Origin: Chloroflexi bacterium CFX4
Lineage (GTDB): Bacteria; Chloroflexota; Anaerolineae; Aggregatilineales; UBA2796
NCBI GenBank assembly: GCA_021404685.1
Contig: QWHC01000018.1
Location: forward strand, 1-64,000
Direction: 5' to 3'
Length of the DNA stretch: 64,000 bases
A program made the translations under genes and the position numbers. The notes beneath the pieces are model-generated. The model was not told where the DNA came from, searched no databases, and saw only the letters and a list, made by a program, of their open reading frames with translations. Shown in pieces: positions 45,429 through 54,157 of this stretch (positions are counted from its first letter, which is position 1; the number at the start of each line of letters is the position of its first letter).

Positions 45429-45517
45429 TGGCGGAGAGGGTGGGATTCGAACCCACGAGGGCTTGCACCCTACTCGCTTTCCAAGCGAGCGCACTAGACC
45501 AACTATGCGACCTCTCC
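45429..45517 (-). tRNA. tRNA-Ser (GGA) with encoded CCA
   Basis: A cloverleaf on the minus strand with a long variable arm, as in tRNA-Ser. Acceptor GGAGAGG pairs with CCTCTCC, discriminator G, anticodon loop TTGGAAA (GGA), variable arm around GGGTGCAAGCCC, T-loop GTTCGAATC. CCA at 45429-45431 is encoded, unlike in the tRNA-Phe of this window. It is convergent with ctpA. Confidence 0.97.
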
Positions 45518-45695
45518 AAAAAGTGTGTTGCCATTATAGCGTTAGGCAGGGCGGCGGTCAACGGCGGGAAATTTGAGGGCGTGGTGAAGCTTAAGGGTAA
45601 AGCATCGTTTCGCTTTAGCAGCCGTCGCGTGAAGTGTATTGCTCCCATACTTCAACCACGCCATTAGGTCTGCCGTTGCCCTCAGCCCACAGACC

Positions 45696-45704
45696 TGCTA
45701 TAAT
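45696..45704 (+). promoter_or_regulatory. Extended -10 promoter of rpsO-pnp
   Basis: TGCTATAAT, a perfect extended -10. An in-frame ATG lies eight bases downstream (45713), 23 codons before the usual rpsO start. Confidence 0.65.
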
Positions 45705-45781
45705 GCGCATTGATGTATCCTCTTGACCGGCAAGCCATGCGTTCGGCTTGCTTTGGTGGCAGAAAGGCAGGCGGGAACGCC

Positions 45782-46063
45782 ATGAGCTTAGCGAAGAACG
45801 AAAAAGCAGAACTACTCAAGACTTTTGCGCGCCACGAATCAGATACGGGATCGCCCGAAGTGCAGATTGCGATTCTCACCACGCGCATTAGCCAACTTAC
45901 CGAGCATTTGAAAGCACACAAACACGATGAACATTCGCGGCGTGGGCTGTTGAAGTTGGTCGGGCAGCGCTTGCGCCACTTGAAGTATCTCAATCGGCGC
46001 GATCCAGAAGCCTATAAGGCGCTCATTGAACGACTGGGCTTGCGCGACTACGTGCGGCGCTAA
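45782..46063 (+). CDS. rpsO: 30S ribosomal protein S15
   Basis: A 93-residue S15. The family core reads [19 protein letters not shown], the [21 protein letters not shown]-binding turn and the end [13 protein letters not shown]. It binds the central domain of 16S rRNA. I chose the start at 45782 because it matches the family length, though the ribosome site (GGCGGGA) is weak. A leaderless start at 45713 would add 23 residues not known for S15. The gene is followed by pnp, the classical bacterial order. A perfect hairpin lies between them. Confidence 0.95.
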   Translation: MSLAKNEKAELLKTFARHESDTGSPEVQIAILTTRISQLTEHLKAHKHDEHSRRGLLKLVGQRLRHLKYLNRRDPEAYKALIERLGLRDYVRR

Positions 46064-46079
46064 ACGCACACCTAACCGC

Positions 46080-46108
46080 CTGAGATCGCCTCGCAAGGGC
46101 GATCTCAG
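46080..46108 (+). promoter_or_regulatory. rpsO-pnp intergenic hairpin
   Basis: CTGAGATCGCC (46080-46090) pairs perfectly with GGCGATCTCAG (46098-46108), loop TCGCAAG. No T-run follows. In E. coli the same position holds the RNase III site through which PNPase limits its own mRNA, so a similar role is plausible here. Confidence 0.55.
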
Positions 46109-46190
46109 CCGCTCTCCACAAAGGCGCATTCGTCATGCGTCCTTTTGTATTGGTATGCACTAAAGAATCCTCAAGGAGTTATTTCCACTT

Positions 46191-48467
46191 ATGAGCAACG
46201 GCGAACACTTAGCGAGTCATCGCTTCACAGCCATGCTCGGCAAGGAAGAAGTCGTGATCGAGACCGGCAAGTTTGCCATGCAGGCAGGCGGCGCGGTGAC
46301 GGTACGGCTTGGCGAAACGGTGATCCTTGCCACTGCAACGATGAGCAAAGGCGTGCGTGAAGGCATTGATTTCTTCCCGCTGACGGTCGAATACGAAGAG
46401 CGTCTCTACGCTGCCGGGCGCATTCCCGGCTCTTTTTTCCGCCGTGAAGGGCGCCCCGCAGAGCAAGCGATCCTCACCAGCCGCGTCACAGACCGTCCCC
46501 TGCGCCCTTTGTTTCCCAAAGACCTGCGGAACGAAGTTCAGATTATCATCACAGCGCTCAGCCATGACCAAGAACATGCTACCGATATGCTGTGCATCCT
46601 TGGCGCCAGTGCCGCGCTGATGATCTCCAACATCCCTTGGGATGGACCCGTTGGCGGCGTGCGCGTTGGCTTGATTGATGGCGAGTTAGTTGTCAATCCG
46701 ACCTTCTCTGAGATGGTGAACAGCGATCTTGATCTGCGCGTTGCAGGCACCAAGGACGCCATCATCATGGTCGAGTGCGGCGCAAACGAGGTGGATGAGG
46801 CAACGATGGTGCGTGCGTTCTCACTGGCACACCAATCCATGCAGCCAATCCTCGCCTTGCAAGAGGAAATGCGCGCGCAGCTTGGCAAGCCCAAAGCAGA
46901 GTATGTGCCAGCCAAGCCCAATACCGAATTGATGGAGCGCGTCCGCACCCGTGCTGCCAGCCAGATTGCCAACATCATCGCCCAATATACCGACCGCGAC
47001 TCGCGGGCAGCCGAACTCGGTGATCTGCGTGATGAATTGGTTGCCGAATACAGCTCCCCACTGGAAGCCGCCGCCGAGGCAGCCGCCTACAGCCCACAGG
47101 CAATTATGGCGAGCTATGAAGATGTGGTTGCCGAAGAAGTGCGCCGCCGCATCCTTGAAGAAGGCATCCGCCCTGATGGGCGCACCACAACGGAAATTCG
47201 CCCGCTGCACGCTGAAATCAACTTGCTGCCGCGTGTGCATGGCTCAGGGCTTTTCCAGCGCGGCATGACTCAGGTGCTAAGCGTGGCAACGCTCGGCACG
47301 CCCGGCGATGTTCAGCAGCTTGACGGACTCGATCCTGAGGACGAAAAGCGCTACATGCACCACTATAATATGCCGCCCTTTGCCAGTGGCGAGACAACCA
47401 TGCTGCGCGGACCCAAGCGCCGCGAGATCGGTCACGGCGCGTTGGCAGAAACAGCCTTGCGCTATGTCATCCCTGATGTGGATGTTTTCCCATACACGGT
47501 GCGCGTGGTGAGCGAAGTGCTTTCCAGCAACGGCAGCACCTCGATGGCTTCCGTGTGCGCCAGCACGCTTGCCCTGATGGATGCTGGCGTGCCGATCAAA
47601 GCGCCGGTTGGCGGCATTGCCATGGGCTTGATCACGGACGGCACCAAATACGCAATCCTGACCGATATTCAGGGCTTGGAAGATCATATCGGCGATATGG
47701 ATTTCAAAGTTGCCGGCACCGCCAAAGGCATCACCGCCTTGCAGATGGACTTGAAGATCAAAGGCGTCTCCGATGCCACAATGGGCGAAGCACTGGAACA
47801 AGCGCGTGTGGCACGCCTCAAGATTCTGGAGGTGATGGCAGCCGCTATCAGTGAGCCACGTAAACAGCTCAGCCGTTATGCGCCACGGATGTTGGTCACC
47901 AAGATTGATGTGGAGAAGATCGGCGCGCTGATCGGACCCGGCGGCAAGAACGTGCGCGGCTTGCAGGATAAATACAGCGTCAAGATTGATATTCAGGAAG
48001 ATGGCACGGTCTATATCTCATCCGAAATCGGCGCAAATGCCGATAAAGTGTTGGAGATTGTGCAAGGCATGACTGAAGACGCTGTACCGGGCAGCATCTA
48101 CACCGGCAAGGTGACGCGCATTGAGCCTTACGGCGCCTTTGTGGAATTCCTGCCCAACAAAGAAGGGCTTGTCCACATTAGCCAGCTTTCAGATCGACGC
48201 ATTGAGAACATCGAAGATGAGATCGCCATTGGTGATGAGCTAATGGTGATGGTAACTGCCATTGATCCCACTGGCAAAGTGCGCCTGAGCCGCCAGGCTG
48301 TGCTGGAAGGCTGGACACTTGAGGAGGCGCGTGAACGGGATCGCGGTGGACGCCCAAGTGGTGGCGGTGATCGCGGTGGACGTGGCGGACGTAGTGGCGG
48401 CGACCGCGGCGGTGATCGGGGTGGTGACCGCGGCGGGCGCGGTGGCTACGGCGGCGGACGCCGTTAA
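46191..48467 (+). CDS. pnp: Polynucleotide phosphorylase with RG-rich tail
   Basis: A 758-residue PNPase. It has two RNase PH domains separated by a helical domain; the second holds the catalytic stretch [18 protein letters not shown] and DGAR-type site region. A KH domain ([17 protein letters not shown]) and an S1 domain ([20 protein letters not shown]) follow. The last 45 residues are a low-complexity tail rich in Arg and Gly (RGG and GGDRGG repeats), like the RGG boxes of RNA-binding proteins; most bacterial PNPases end soon after S1. PNPase degrades mRNA from the 3' end with phosphate. AAGGAG lies 13 bases before the ATG. It is co-transcribed with rpsO and probably with the acetyltransferase. 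Confidence 0.96.
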   Translation: MSNGEHLASHRFTAMLGKEEVVIETGKFAMQAGGAVTVRLGETVILATATMSKGVREGIDFFPLTVEYEERLYAAGRIPGSFFRREGRPAEQAILTSRVTDRPLRPLFPKDLRNEVQIIITALSHDQEHATDMLCILGASAALMISNIPWDGPVGGVRVGLIDGELVVNPTFSEMVNSDLDLRVAGTKDAIIMVECGANEVDEATMVRAFSLAHQSMQPILALQEEMRAQLGKPKAEYVPAKPNTELMERVRTRAASQIANIIAQYTDRDSRAAELGDLRDELVAEYSSPLEAAAEAAAYSPQAIMASYEDVVAEEVRRRILEEGIRPDGRTTTEIRPLHAEINLLPRVHGSGLFQRGMTQVLSVATLGTPGDVQQLDGLDPEDEKRYMHHYNMPPFASGETTMLRGPKRREIGHGALAETALRYVIPDVDVFPYTVRVVSEVLSSNGSTSMASVCASTLALMDAGVPIKAPVGGIAMGLITDGTKYAILTDIQGLEDHIGDMDFKVAGTAKGITALQMDLKIKGVSDATMGEALEQARVARLKILEVMAAAISEPRKQLSRYAPRMLVTKIDVEKIGALIGPGGKNVRGLQDKYSVKIDIQEDGTVYISSEIGANADKVLEIVQGMTEDAVPGSIYTGKVTRIEPYGAFVEFLPNKEGLVHISQLSDRRIENIEDEIAIGDELMVMVTAIDPTGKVRLSRQAVLEGWTLEEARERDRGGRPSGGGDRGGRGGRSGGDRGGDRGGDRGGRGGYGGGRR

Positions 48468-48488
48468 CCTTACGAAGGCAGGCAAACC

Positions 48489-49466
48489 ATGCAGCCAGTG
48501 GTCAACATGCCCGAATCAACCCATGAGCAGCTTACCTTCCGCCGCATCACAGCGGCGGATCGCCCCGCGTTGGAGGCAATCGCCGCCCAAACGTGGAATG
48601 GTGATGACTATCTGCCAGATGTGTTTGATGCATGGCTTGCCGACCCTGAAGGTATGTTCTACGCTGCCTGCCTGCCCGATGAGCGCCTAGCAGGCGCCGC
48701 TAAAGTGACGCGGTTGGGCGTTGGCGAGTGGTGGCTCGAGGGCATTCGCGTTGCGCCGGATCTGCGCGGGCAGGGCATTGGGCGTGCTGTTCATGCCTAT
48801 GGCGTGGCGCTTGCCGAACACCTGCACCGCGCTACGGGTGAAACAGATGCCGAAGTGCGCTTCTGCACCAACATCGGAAACACGCCCATTCACCGTATGG
48901 CGGCAGCCTTTCAGTTTCGCCAAGCCGCGCAGTTTTGGCGCTACAGCGCTTCTGTCCAGCCAAGCGATGCCCGTTCCGCCACGTTTCAGCCGCTGCGGAT
49001 TGACCAACTGCCCGCTTTGCGCGCCTTTTTGGATGCCTCACCGCACTATGCCAATACACAGCGCAGCAGCATTGAAACGCGTTGGATGTGCCGCCGCCTA
49101 ACCGATGCGCGCTTGCAAGCCTTGGCGGCACAAAATATGCTGTGGTCTTGGCACGGCATTCACCACGACTCCGCGCAAATAGACGGTGTGCTGATCGGTG
49201 CGGTTGGCGCACCTTACCGTGCTATGAAGGCAGAGTTCAACATAATCTACCTTGATGCGCGAGTCGGTGCCTTGGCGCTGATTGCCCAAGCCGCACGTGC
49301 CTTAGGTGCTGCGCTTGGTGTTGATCAGGTGCGTCATATGATCTTGGCGCGTGGCGAGCGCCTAGTCGCCATTGAGCAAGCTGGCTGGCGGCGCCCGAAG
49401 GATGATAGCGGCAAAGCCTGCTTGTTCAGCCGCCCGCTCAGCCAGCCGATTGCATTTTCCCTGTAA
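48489..49466 (+). CDS. GNAT-family N-acetyltransferase (two-domain)
   Basis: A 325-residue protein. The first half is a complete GNAT domain: start FRRITAADRPALEAIAAQTW, the acetyl-CoA-binding loop RVAPDLRGQGIGRAVH and the final strand NIGNTPIHRMAAAFQF. The second half (about 170-325) seems to be a degenerate second GNAT-like domain, as in family members that act on larger substrates. The target, whether a protein, polyamine or antibiotic, cannot be told. The gene lies 21 bases after pnp. Ribosome site is GAAGGCAGG. Confidence 0.83.
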   Translation: MQPVVNMPESTHEQLTFRRITAADRPALEAIAAQTWNGDDYLPDVFDAWLADPEGMFYAACLPDERLAGAAKVTRLGVGEWWLEGIRVAPDLRGQGIGRAVHAYGVALAEHLHRATGETDAEVRFCTNIGNTPIHRMAAAFQFRQAAQFWRYSASVQPSDARSATFQPLRIDQLPALRAFLDASPHYANTQRSSIETRWMCRRLTDARLQALAAQNMLWSWHGIHHDSAQIDGVLIGAVGAPYRAMKAEFNIIYLDARVGALALIAQAARALGAALGVDQVRHMILARGERLVAIEQAGWRRPKDDSGKACLFSRPLSQPIAFSL

Positions 49467-49511
49467 TTTCAAACTGAGTGACTCTAAACCGATTGAGAGG
49501 AAGATTTAAGG

Positions 49512-49799
49512 ATGCCTCGTACAACCATCAACGACCGTGCGCGTAAAGCGCGTATCCGTGACCGTGAAGCGCGCCGTATGCGCGCTCGGATCAATCAGAT
49601 TGACGCAATGCCCGCTGCCCACATGCAGGCACTTCAGCAAGTGGCAGAGGCAGCCGAAAAAGGCGCACCGCTGGCAGCCGAGTCGGTTGCCGCCGCTCCT
49701 GCGCTGCTGAATATGGGTGTCATTCGTAATGTCGAAGGCAAGCTCGTGCCAAGCCTGCTTGGTAAAGAAGTGTTGGCGGACGCTGCCGAAGCGGAATAG
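49512..49799 (+). CDS. Small basic/acidic protein of unknown function
   Basis: A 95-residue protein that I do not recognise. Its first 30 residues are very basic and helical (TINDRARKARIRDREARRMR), the middle is an Ala-rich helix, and the end is acidic (LADAAEAE). The basic head could bind nucleic acid. GAGAGGAAG precedes the ATG. The next gene starts eight bases after its stop, and both seem part of a four-gene run after pnp. Confidence 0.6.
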   Translation: MPRTTINDRARKARIRDREARRMRARINQIDAMPAAHMQALQQVAEAAEKGAPLAAESVAAAPALLNMGVIRNVEGKLVPSLLGKEVLADAAEAE

Positions 49800-49807
49800 G
49801 GCGACCA

Positions 49808-50035
49808 ATGAACAAAGACAAGAAGCCGCGTGAGGCGGACATTCTGCCTGAGGACGACCTGCCCACTGAAATCATTGCCGAGACGGAAAACTACTCGGTG
49901 TGGCTTTCGCAAGAGCCAGATGGCGAGATTCAATATCACCTTGAACTTGGTGCCGGCAACATCACAGTTCACTTCTTCCAAGAGGAGTGGGATGAGTTTG
50001 TTTCGCTAATGCGTAATTTGCTGCGCGAGCGCTAA
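49808..50035 (+). CDS. Small acidic protein of unknown function
   Basis: A 75-residue acidic protein. After a charged head (NKDKKPREADILPEDDLPTE) a small beta-rich domain (YSVWLSQEPDGEIQYHLEL, NITVHFFQEEWDEFVSL) leads to a C-terminal helix. No signal peptide or cysteine. The gene overlaps the next one by one base (TAATG), so their translation is coupled. I do not recognise the family, but the even composition and coupling argue that it is real. Confidence 0.62.
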   Translation: MNKDKKPREADILPEDDLPTEIIAETENYSVWLSQEPDGEIQYHLELGAGNITVHFFQEEWDEFVSLMRNLLRER

Positions 50036-50976
50036 TGATTACGCTGCCTGATGCGCTGTGGCGTGCTGCGCTTGGCGAATTGGCGCGCCACTTGCCGCCC
50101 AGCGGCGGTACGCTGCACCTGTTGTATATCGGTCTGCCTGCTCAGGCAGCGGACATCGCTGCCCTGCGCGCTGATCTGACCATTCATCACCACGATCCGC
50201 ACACCCATACAGCCTTGCGCTTTGCGGCGGATCAGTTTGATGCAGTCTTGGTGCGCGGTGATCAGATCAGCCGCCATGCTGAAGTGCTGGGCGCAGCGCT
50301 GCCTGCCTTGCGGCTCGGCGGGCGACTCATCCTGCTGGACGCGGCGGCGGATGCGCCTGATCAGCCTGAGTCACTGAAGGCGTGGCAAGGTTCGGCGGCG
50401 CGGCAGGTGCGTCTTGCCGAAATGGTGCAGGTGTTGGAACAGGCAGGCTTTGTCCGCGTGCTGACGGAGCGCCTGCTGGATGGTTTTGCGGTGCTAAGCC
50501 GCGGCGAACGCGATTATACGCACCTTAGCACGGCTGAACGCATTCAGCACGCCGCCGAACGTGACTCCACACCTGATCAGGCGTTGATAGCCCTGACCGC
50601 GGCAGAGGTGGCGGCAGCCGTGCGCGGAAACTTCCTGTTTGTGTTGGTGCGGCAAGCAGCACGCCGCCCTGCTTGGGAAACGCCTACCGCCGCGCAGCAC
50701 TGGCGCGCCCTGACTTTGGCGGAAGGCGATCAAGTCTGTTTGCCCGTCTTCAGCGCGCTGCCGAAAGCTGTTGCCTTCATGCAGGCGGCTGTCAAGGCAA
50801 ATACCTTCATCGGCGTGAATAAGATTGCCAAGTTTCCCAAACACGCGGTTCAGGCATGGCAAACTAACCTGCTGCTGAACCCACGCTTTGGCGATCTGCA
50901 CGAGGTAGGGCGCTTTCAGGCAGAAGGTGCGCCGCTGATCCTTGATCCGCACACTGCCATCACGGGTGAGGAATAA
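50035..50976 (+). CDS. Methyltransferase-like protein with C-terminal SseB-like segment
   Basis: A 313-residue protein. The first 150 residues look like a Rossmann methyltransferase fold: strand LHLLYIGLPAQAADIAAL, later LPALRLGGRLILLDAAADA, and QVLEQAGFVRV; but the GxGxG glycine loop is replaced by YIGLPAQ, so SAM binding is doubtful. The C-terminal 90 residues (VCLPVFSALPKAVAFMQAA, VNKIAKFPKHAVQAWQTNL) resemble SseB-like enhanced-serine-sensitivity domains. Function is unknown. Translation is coupled to the previous small gene. It is the last gene before the rho promoter. Confidence 0.5.
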   Translation: MITLPDALWRAALGELARHLPPSGGTLHLLYIGLPAQAADIAALRADLTIHHHDPHTHTALRFAADQFDAVLVRGDQISRHAEVLGAALPALRLGGRLILLDAAADAPDQPESLKAWQGSAARQVRLAEMVQVLEQAGFVRVLTERLLDGFAVLSRGERDYTHLSTAERIQHAAERDSTPDQALIALTAAEVAAAVRGNFLFVLVRQAARRPAWETPTAAQHWRALTLAEGDQVCLPVFSALPKAVAFMQAAVKANTFIGVNKIAKFPKHAVQAWQTNLLLNPRFGDLHEVGRFQAEGAPLILDPHTAITGEE

Positions 50977-50998
50977 TCACAAAAAGCCAGCATCGCTG

Positions 50999-51026
50999 TT
51001 GACAGCCTTACGGATTATGCTATCAT
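50999..51026 (+). promoter_or_regulatory. Promoter of rho
   Basis: TTGACA (50999-51004), 16 bases, TATCAT (51021-51026), with TG-C before the -10. It is among the best promoters in the window, with both a consensus -35 and the extended -10. Confidence 0.75.
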
Positions 51027-51208
51027 TGAAAGTGTATTCCCGCGCAGCATTCTGCCCAAAACGGTCTTTAGCAAACCACACAGGTAAACATGATACGGCT
51101 GCACGGCTGATCTTCCACCTCTATTGGCTGATTTAATACCAACGGCGCCCTGTAAAGCGCCCCTTCAGAAGGTTTAACCGACAAACTGCCCCGGAGACAC
51201 ACACATTT
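51027..51208 (+). promoter_or_regulatory. Long 5' leader of rho
   Basis: The promoter gives a leader of about 175 bases with no gene. It contains GGCGC (51144-51148) paired with GCGCC (51157-51161) and is otherwise C-rich and unpaired in parts. In other bacteria rho represses itself by terminating in such a leader; this fits but is inference. Confidence 0.4.
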
Positions 51209-52483
51209 ATGGATATTGCAGAACTCGAACAGCAAACGTTGGACTCGCTCCGCACGTTGGCGCGGGATGCTAACATCGCAGGCTACAGCCGCCTAAAAAA
51301 ACCCGATCTTATTTTGCGCCTGCTGCGCGACAAAGCAGAGAAGCAAGGACATGAACTGCGCGGTGGCGTGCTGGAAATTATTGATGAAGGTATTGGTTTT
51401 CTGCGTTCTGAACATTATTTGCCAGGCCCGGAGGATATTTATGTGAGTCAGGCGCAAATTCGGCGCTTTGGCTTACGCACGGGTGATATGGTGGTTGGGC
51501 AAGTGCGCCCGCCCAAGGACACTGAGCGTTATTTTGGCTTGCTGCGCGTGGAAGCTGTTAATGGGCTAGACCCAGAAGTTTCACGCGGGCGCGCCTCCTT
51601 CGAGAACCTGACGCCAATTTTCCCCAACACACGCTTCAACCTTGAGACTAATCCGCGCATTCTCTCCACCCGTCTGCTGAACCTGATTGCGCCGATTGGT
51701 AAAGGGCAGCGCGGCTTGATCGTCTCGCCGCCGAAGGCAGGTAAGACCACTGTCCTCAAAGAGATTGCGAACGCCATCAGCCGCAATTACCCCGATGTGC
51801 ATCTGATGATTGTCCTGATCGGTGAGCGCCCCGAAGAAGTGACGGACATTGATCGCTCGGTTGAAGCGGAGGTCATCAGCTCCACCTTTGATGATCCGGT
51901 GACGCACCATGTCCGCGTGGCAGAAATGGCGCTGGAACGCGCTAAGCGTTTGGTGGAGATCAAGCGCCATGTGGTCATCCTGCTGGATAGCATCACGCGC
52001 CTGACACGCGCCTATAACCTGACCGTGCCGCCGTCCGGGCGCACGCTGACCGGTGGTCTCGATCCGTCCGCGCTCTATCCGCCCAAGCATTTCTTTGGCG
52101 CGGCACGTAACGTTGAAGAAGGCGGCTCGCTGACCATTGTGGCAACCTGCCTTGTAGATACCGGCAGCCGTATGGATGACGTAATCTACGAGGAATTCAA
52201 AGGTACGGGCAACATGGAGCTAACGCTCAGCCGCCGCCTGCAAGAGCGCCGCATCTTCCCCGCCTTTGACATTGAAAAATCCTCCACGCGCCGCGAGGAA
52301 CTGTTGCTCGGACCGGATGTCTTGGCACGAGTCTGGACAATGCGCCGCATGGTTGGGCAGATGATGGCTGATCCGCCTAACGGCGCGGGCATGGGCTTGA
52401 TCGGTGCCACAGAGGCAGTCGTTAACCGCTTGCGGATGACAGAGACCAACGAAGAATTTTTGGACACACTTGAGAAGGGCTGA
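51209..52483 (+). CDS. rho: Transcription termination factor Rho
   Basis: A 424-residue Rho. The N-terminal helical bundle ([20 protein letters not shown]) is followed by the RNA-binding OB fold ([14 protein letters not shown]), Walker [12 protein letters not shown], the Q-loop region, Walker [12 protein letters not shown] and the R-loop/secondary RNA site ([20 protein letters not shown]). ATP-driven Rho releases transcripts lacking intrinsic terminators, which is consistent with several hairpins here without T-runs. There is no long insertion in the N terminus, in contrast to actinobacterial Rho. It has its own promoter and converges on the receiver gene. Confidence 0.97.
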   Translation: MDIAELEQQTLDSLRTLARDANIAGYSRLKKPDLILRLLRDKAEKQGHELRGGVLEIIDEGIGFLRSEHYLPGPEDIYVSQAQIRRFGLRTGDMVVGQVRPPKDTERYFGLLRVEAVNGLDPEVSRGRASFENLTPIFPNTRFNLETNPRILSTRLLNLIAPIGKGQRGLIVSPPKAGKTTVLKEIANAISRNYPDVHLMIVLIGERPEEVTDIDRSVEAEVISSTFDDPVTHHVRVAEMALERAKRLVEIKRHVVILLDSITRLTRAYNLTVPPSGRTLTGGLDPSALYPPKHFFGAARNVEEGGSLTIVATCLVDTGSRMDDVIYEEFKGTGNMELTLSRRLQERRIFPAFDIEKSSTRREELLLGPDVLARVWTMRRMVGQMMADPPNGAGMGLIGATEAVVNRLRMTETNEEFLDTLEKG

Positions 52484-52526
52484 TTGCGCCGCCTTCGCAA
52501 GCCTATTTCTACGGGAAACTGTTTAG

Positions 52527-52546
52527 GGACGCGCCTTGGCGCGTCC
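52527..52546. terminator. Hairpin between rho and the receiver gene
   Basis: GGACGCGCC pairs perfectly with GGCGCGTCC around a very short loop. There is no T-run on either strand. It lies between two converging genes. Confidence 0.45.
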
Positions 52547-52603
52547 GTATGGCAGCGAGCGGATATGCAGTCCTGACGAAAGTTCTGCGCTTGCCGAGTA
52601 GGA

Positions 52604-52999
52604 TTAGTCGTGGCGCGTGAGCAGCACTGTGAACAAGCTCACCACACCGATGATTTCATCGGTCGTGAAGGGCTTGACCAAGTAGGCATCTACGTGCAGC
52701 GCCTTTGCCGCCTTGCCGTGGGCTTCGGTCGCCGAAATGACGATCACCGGAATCTCGCCCAAGCGCGGATCAGCATCCAGCCATGCCGCCACTTCCCAGC
52801 CGGTGACGTGCGGCATGTTCAGGTCGAGCAGGATAATATCCGGCAGCGCGCCTTTATCACGCATTTCGGTCAGCGTTTGGATGGCGATGCGCCCATCGCG
52901 GCAGTGGGTGACCTCAAAGCCTTCCTCTTGCAGCACAATCCGCAAGATATTTGCTAAAGCACGGTCATCTTCCGCGATCAACAGGCGTAATTTTCGCAT
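52604..52999 (-). CDS. Stand-alone response regulator receiver (CheY-like)
   Basis: A 131-residue receiver domain without output domain. The acidic pair is in LLIAEDDRALA, the phosphorylated Asp in IILLDLNMPHVTGWE, the Ser/Thr switch in VIVISATEAHG and Lys in YLVKPFTTDE. A phosphate from a histidine kinase would set its state. No histidine kinase is in the operon; instead the two genes before it encode kinase-like Ser/Thr proteins. This is the last gene of a three-gene minus-strand operon, 18 bases after the previous stop. Cross-talk between these proteins is an inference from gene order. Confidence 0.92.
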   Translation of the reverse strand: MRKLRLLIAEDDRALANILRIVLQEEGFEVTHCRDGRIAIQTLTEMRDKGALPDIILLDLNMPHVTGWEVAAWLDADPRLGEIPVIVISATEAHGKAAKALHVDAYLVKPFTTDEIIGVVSLFTVLLTRHD

Positions 53000-53017
53000 A
53001 GTCCGATCACCTCTACG

Positions 53018-54139
53018 CTACGGAATCACACGGCACTGAAGCATCTCGTTAATCTTGCTCAGCAAACGCCGCAGTTCTGCCTCTAAATCTTCACCAATGT
53101 CTTCAATGGTCACGGCGTCGCGCAGCAGGTCGCGTGCTTCGCGCAGCGATGCCTGCCCCTGCCGCAGCTTTGCCAAGCCATCGCGCACGTCGGTGCGTGC
53201 TTCGCGCAGTGCCGCGCTGGAAAAGCCAATTTCCCAACCAAAGGCAGCCGCCGCCTTGCCCAACGCCGCACGGAATTGATCAAGGCTGCTATAGTGCCGC
53301 CGTGCGCCTTGCTGCAACCACTCTTGAATACCCTTACTTAACGTTGGTTCAACGGCAAAATCAAGTTGGTTTACATCTTTATAACGGCTCTCGACGCCTG
53401 CTTGATCGGCAGGCTGTGCCACCAGCGTGCCTTTCTGTGGCGAAAGCCCGGTGAAGATTGGATAGAGAATGCCCACACACAGGTTATGCAGATCGTTGAT
53501 GATCTGCTGGGCAAGCACCTGCCCGCCGTTCTCGATCAGGCGCGAACTGTTCCAATCAATCACCTTCAGGTGCCGCCCGTCCCAATAGACATGCTCTAGT
53601 TTGTGATCAAGGTAGATGATCTTTTGGCGGTGGGCGTGCGCCAGCACTTCGGCAAACTGATAGGCGAGATCAATGCCTTCCTCTGTGGGCAAGCGCCAGC
53701 GTGCGCCGGGCGCATTGGGCTTCATCACGTAGAGCAGGCTATCGGTGCGCGGCAAGTTTTCCAACGCAAGGTAAGGACGCCAGCCGCGTCCGGCATAGCG
53801 GAAAGCGCCTTGACGGAAGGTATCCACATTCAAGCCGTAGGACTCGATCTCGCCGCCGCGTGGATTCTCGTCCCGCGCCGAGATGTAGCCGCAGTCATAG
53901 AGGCGCACCACATTCAGCGAAACGGCCATGCGTATCAGCAAATCCGCCTCATTAATGAAGGCCATCGCTTCCATGCGCGGCGGCGCATCGTTGTTCACCA
54001 CATGCTCAAGGCGCATCACCTTGAAGGCAACTTGCCGTCCATCGCGTTTATCGGTCGCCTCATAGACGCGGGCATAATGTCCCGGCGCGAAAGTATCTAT
54101 CGTGTTGCCAATTTGGTAGAGATCGTTTAGCAGTGCCAC
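53018..54139 (-). CDS. Divergent protein kinase-like protein
   Basis: A 373-residue cytosolic protein with a kinase-like fold over residues 8-270. Lys40 (VAFKVM) and an alpha-C Glu (around 57-64) are in place, but the glycine loop is degenerate (DTFAPGHYARVYEA). The catalytic loop is YLDHKLEHVYW (176-186), so the HRD histidine is Tyr, Asp178 and Lys180 are kept, and the metal-binding Asn is His183. DFG is replaced by Asp195-Trp-Asn. The C terminus (about 280-373) is a coiled-coil helical region. Start is GTG with AAAGGA nine bases upstream. It may still bind ATP; activity is uncertain. It lies between the large kinase and the receiver gene. Confidence 0.8.
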   Translation of the reverse strand: MALLNDLYQIGNTIDTFAPGHYARVYEATDKRDGRQVAFKVMRLEHVVNNDAPPRMEAMAFINEADLLIRMAVSLNVVRLYDCGYISARDENPRGGEIESYGLNVDTFRQGAFRYAGRGWRPYLALENLPRTDSLLYVMKPNAPGARWRLPTEEGIDLAYQFAEVLAHAHRQKIIYLDHKLEHVYWDGRHLKVIDWNSSRLIENGGQVLAQQIINDLHNLCVGILYPIFTGLSPQKGTLVAQPADQAGVESRYKDVNQLDFAVEPTLSKGIQEWLQQGARRHYSSLDQFRAALGKAAAAFGWEIGFSSAALREARTDVRDGLAKLRQGQASLREARDLLRDAVTIEDIGEDLEAELRRLLSKINEMLQCRVIP

Positions 54140-54157
54140 GGTGTTAAGTCCTTTGGG

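Noticed and set aside
53603-54130. 175-codon plus-strand frame opposite the 373-residue kinase-like gene
   Set aside because: It is a shadow of a well supported gene on the other strand; the composition follows the reverse of its codons.
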